A DNA stretch of 7,655 bases from Acidobacteriota bacterium (GTDB lineage Bacteria > Acidobacteriota > Vicinamibacteria > Fen-336): positions 1 to 7,655 of the forward strand of contig PMCG01000048.1 in assembly GCA_003155335.1 (NCBI GenBank), written 5' to 3'. Positions within the stretch are counted from its first letter, which is position 1, and each line of letters opens with the position of its first letter. The notes under the pieces were generated by a model that saw only the letters and a program-made list of their open reading frames with translations, ran no database searches and was not told where the DNA came from. Position numbers and translations under genes: made by a program. Below are positions 5,925-7,655 of this stretch, piece after piece.

Positions 5925-7655
5925 GTGAGGGCACGGCTGGCCCGCATCCTCGAGAGGGCGTGCCTTGTCGCCTGCGGCCTGGCGGTCGTGGCCAAGGTCG
6001 CGCGCGACACAGGCGCGCTGCCTTGGCTGCTCGGCCCGCTCGTTCTTCTGGCGATCGCACTGGCGCTCTCTGCCGTACTGGTCGCTCGCGCTGGCCGACG
6101 CTGGCTGGACGGCTGGCGCGCTGTTCTGCTGATCTTCGGCCTGGTCGAGTTCCACGCGGCCTACACGCGCATTGGCGGAGACGGGCTCCAGTACTACATC
6201 CTGCTGCGCTCGCCGGTGATCGACGGCGATTTCGATTTCGCCAACGACTACGCCGGGCTGGGCGTGGAGCCCGTGCTCTCGAACGGCGTGCCCTCGAGCA
6301 AGATGCCCATCGGCGTCGCTCTGGTCTGGTTGCCGACGTTCTTGGTCGCGCACGCCGTGGCGCTCACGAACCACGCCCTGGGCGGCAGCCTGGTGCCGGA
6401 CGGGTTCGGTCCGATCTATCACGCGACGATCACGGTCACCAACTATCTGCTGGCGTTCCTGGCGCTGCTCTGCGTCGAGTTCGCGTTGCGCCGGCGGTTC
6501 GGCGCGGCGGTGGCGCTGGCCGGCGTGCTCGGCATCTGGCTCGCGTCGCCGCTGCATTTCTACATGGTCTCAGACCCATCGACGTCGCACGCGACCTCGA
6601 TGGCCGTGGCCGCCGCCTTCGTGCTGTTCTGGCTCCACGTACGCGAGCGCGACGATTGGCGCGCCTGGCTGTGGCTGGGCCTCATCGCCGGCGTGATGGT
6701 CGTGGTGCGTCCGCAGGATGGTGCGCTGCTGCTGCTGCCGATCGGCGATCGCTTGCTCCAGCGTCCGCTCGCGCGTGTGCTGCCTGTGCTCCACATGAGT
6801 TGGGGCCTGCTGGCGTGCGGGCTGTTGCAGTTTCTGGTCTGGATCCACATGTACGGCCATAGCCTGTTCCGTATCGTCTTTCATCAGACGCACCTTGCCC
6901 GGCCTGAGCCGCACTTCTTCGAGCTGCTCTTCACGGCGCGCCATGGACTGTTCACGTGGACGCCGATCGTGGCGCTGGCCGTGATCGGCTGGCTGGTCGG
7001 ACTCAAGCGCGATTGGCGTCTGGCTGCACTGACCTGCTTCTCCTTTGCGATGGCTGTGTACGTCAACAGCTTGATGCAGGACTGGTGGGGCGCGTCCTCC
7101 TTCGGGCAGCGGCGCCTGTTGGGCTTCACAGTGCTGTTCGCCTTTGGCTTGGCCGAGGTCTTTGCGCTCGCCGCGCGCCGGCCGATGCTGCCCATCTTCG
7201 CGTTTGTCGCCGCGCTCAGCGTCTGGAACCTGAACCTCGAGTGGATTTTCAACAGTCAGTTCCTCGGCTCGAAGGACGAGGCGCTGGCCCTGGAAACAGT
7301 CTCGGCCATGGAGGTGCGCGGGGTGATGCGCGACGTGATGCGCTGGGAGACGCGACTGCCGGATCGTGTCTTCTACTTCCTCTACGACAACCTGCGCGGC
7401 GTTTGGCTCGACGAGGGTTCGCGTTCGCTCGGCGGTGTCCTGCACCTCGGCGATGAGGCGCTCGGGCCGCCTTTGCTGGGCGAGGGCTGGTACAAGCCTC
7501 GGGCAGAGGGCGACGCTGCTGGCGCGTCCAAGGCGCGCGAGTCGCGCGGCCCGCGCTCGTGCCTGCGCGTGCCGATCCGCACGCCCTCGGACTTTGAGGT
7601 CTTCGTGCGCGCGCGCGCCGCGCTGCCCGAGCTGCCGGTGACCGTTAGCCTCAAG
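5925..7655 (+). CDS. polytopic GT-C (GT39/RgtA-like) glycosyltransferase-like membrane protein, 3' partial
   Basis: The frame from the GTG at 5925 is open for 577 codons to the right edge with no stop. Hydrophobic stretches include about 31-53, 64-79, 128-148, 168-184, 195-210, 226-238, 248-261, 294-307 and 347-360, with more after 366. After the early helices comes an acidic loop, GGDGLQYY (84-91) and DGDFDFAND (100-108), where GT-C enzymes carry the catalytic Asp. D86 is the best candidate. SKMPIG (125-130), ARHGLFTWTP (338-347) and DWWGASSFGQRR (386-397) look like the conserved loop motifs of uncharacterised bacterial membrane proteins related to dolichyl-phosphate-mannose mannosyltransferases. 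From about residue 430 the chain becomes soluble and includes a GEGWYKP motif, possibly a beta-rich extracytoplasmic domain. Inferred role: sugar transfer from a polyprenyl-phosphate donor to a lipid, glycan or protein outside the membrane. Substrate unknown. The GTG is supported by a Shine-Dalgarno and the short gap to xylA. Confidence 0.8.
   Translation, partial: MRARLARILERACLVACGLAVVAKVARDTGALPWLLGPLVLLAIALALSAVLVARAGRRWLDGWRAVLLIFGLVEFHAAYTRIGGDGLQYYILLRSPVIDGDFDFANDYAGLGVEPVLSNGVPSSKMPIGVALVWLPTFLVAHAVALTNHALGGSLVPDGFGPIYHATITVTNYLLAFLALLCVEFALRRRFGAAVALAGVLGIWLASPLHFYMVSDPSTSHATSMAVAAAFVLFWLHVRERDDWRAWLWLGLIAGVMVVVRPQDGALLLLPIGDRLLQRPLARVLPVLHMSWGLLACGLLQFLVWIHMYGHSLFRIVFHQTHLARPEPHFFELLFTARHGLFTWTPIVALAVIGWLVGLKRDWRLAALTCFSFAMAVYVNSLMQDWWGASSFGQRRLLGFTVLFAFGLAEVFALAARRPMLPIFAFVAALSVWNLNLEWIFNSQFLGSKDEALALETVSAMEVRGVMRDVMRWETRLPDRVFYFLYDNLRGVWLDEGSRSLGGVLHLGDEALGPPLLGEGWYKPRAEGDAAGASKARESRGPRSCLRVPIRTPSDFEVFVRARAALPELPVTVSLK

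Noticed and set aside
5310..6557. Long minus-strand open frame (415 codons) opposite the xylA end and the membrane protein start.
   Set aside because: Its translation is rich in Gln, Arg, His and Glu with no recognisable domain. It is antisense to two well-supported genes and is the expected by-product of GC-rich third positions.
6570..7445. Minus-strand open frame (291 codons) opposite the membrane protein.
   Set aside because: It shows the same Gln/His/Arg-rich composition, has no motif, and is fully antisense to the GT-C-like gene.

Overview
The window is very GC-rich, with G or C at most third codon positions. It reads as free-living bacterial chromosome. I see no insertion sequence, tRNA, rRNA, CRISPR array, phage gene or plasmid gene. 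The gene types (a large ACP/fatty-acyl-AMP ligase/acyltransferase fusion, a REC-LOV-PAS sensor, a Thermus/actinobacterial-type xylose isomerase and a polytopic glycosyltransferase-like protein) suit a high-GC environmental lineage such as Myxococcota/other former Deltaproteobacteria, Acidobacteriota or Planctomycetota. The sequence alone does not decide the phylum.

Layout: (1) 1-2679, plus strand, cut at the left edge: the end of an acyl carrier domain, then a complete FAAL-like adenylating enzyme, a membrane segment and a PlsC-type acyltransferase, all in one polypeptide. (2) 2657-4516, minus strand: a cytoplasmic multidomain signalling protein (receiver, LOV-type PAS, coiled coil, second PAS, histidine-kinase-like C-terminus). 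Its 3' end overlaps that of gene 1 by 23 bp, tail to tail. (3) 4517-4703: a divergent control region with a 7+7 bp inverted repeat, weak promoter candidates facing both ways and a near-perfect Shine-Dalgarno for the next gene. (4) 4704-5894, plus strand: xylose isomerase xylA. (5) 5925 to the right edge, plus strand: a large polytopic membrane protein of GT-C/GT39-like type, 30 bp after xylA and probably co-transcribed.

The genes do not form an obvious single pathway. Gene 1 appears to carry out fatty-acid activation, ACP loading and acyl transfer to a lipid within one chain. XylA interconverts xylose/xylulose and glucose/fructose. Its downstream partner probably moves sugars from a lipid-linked donor at the membrane.

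The most striking item is the sensor. Its receiver lacks the acidic pair and switch Thr but keeps the phospho-acceptor Asp and Lys. Its LOV domain keeps most flavin contacts but has Leu in place of the photoactive Cys. Its kinase-like end has no His box, N box or glycine boxes. It therefore looks like a catalytically silent integrator protein, not a normal photoreceptor kinase.
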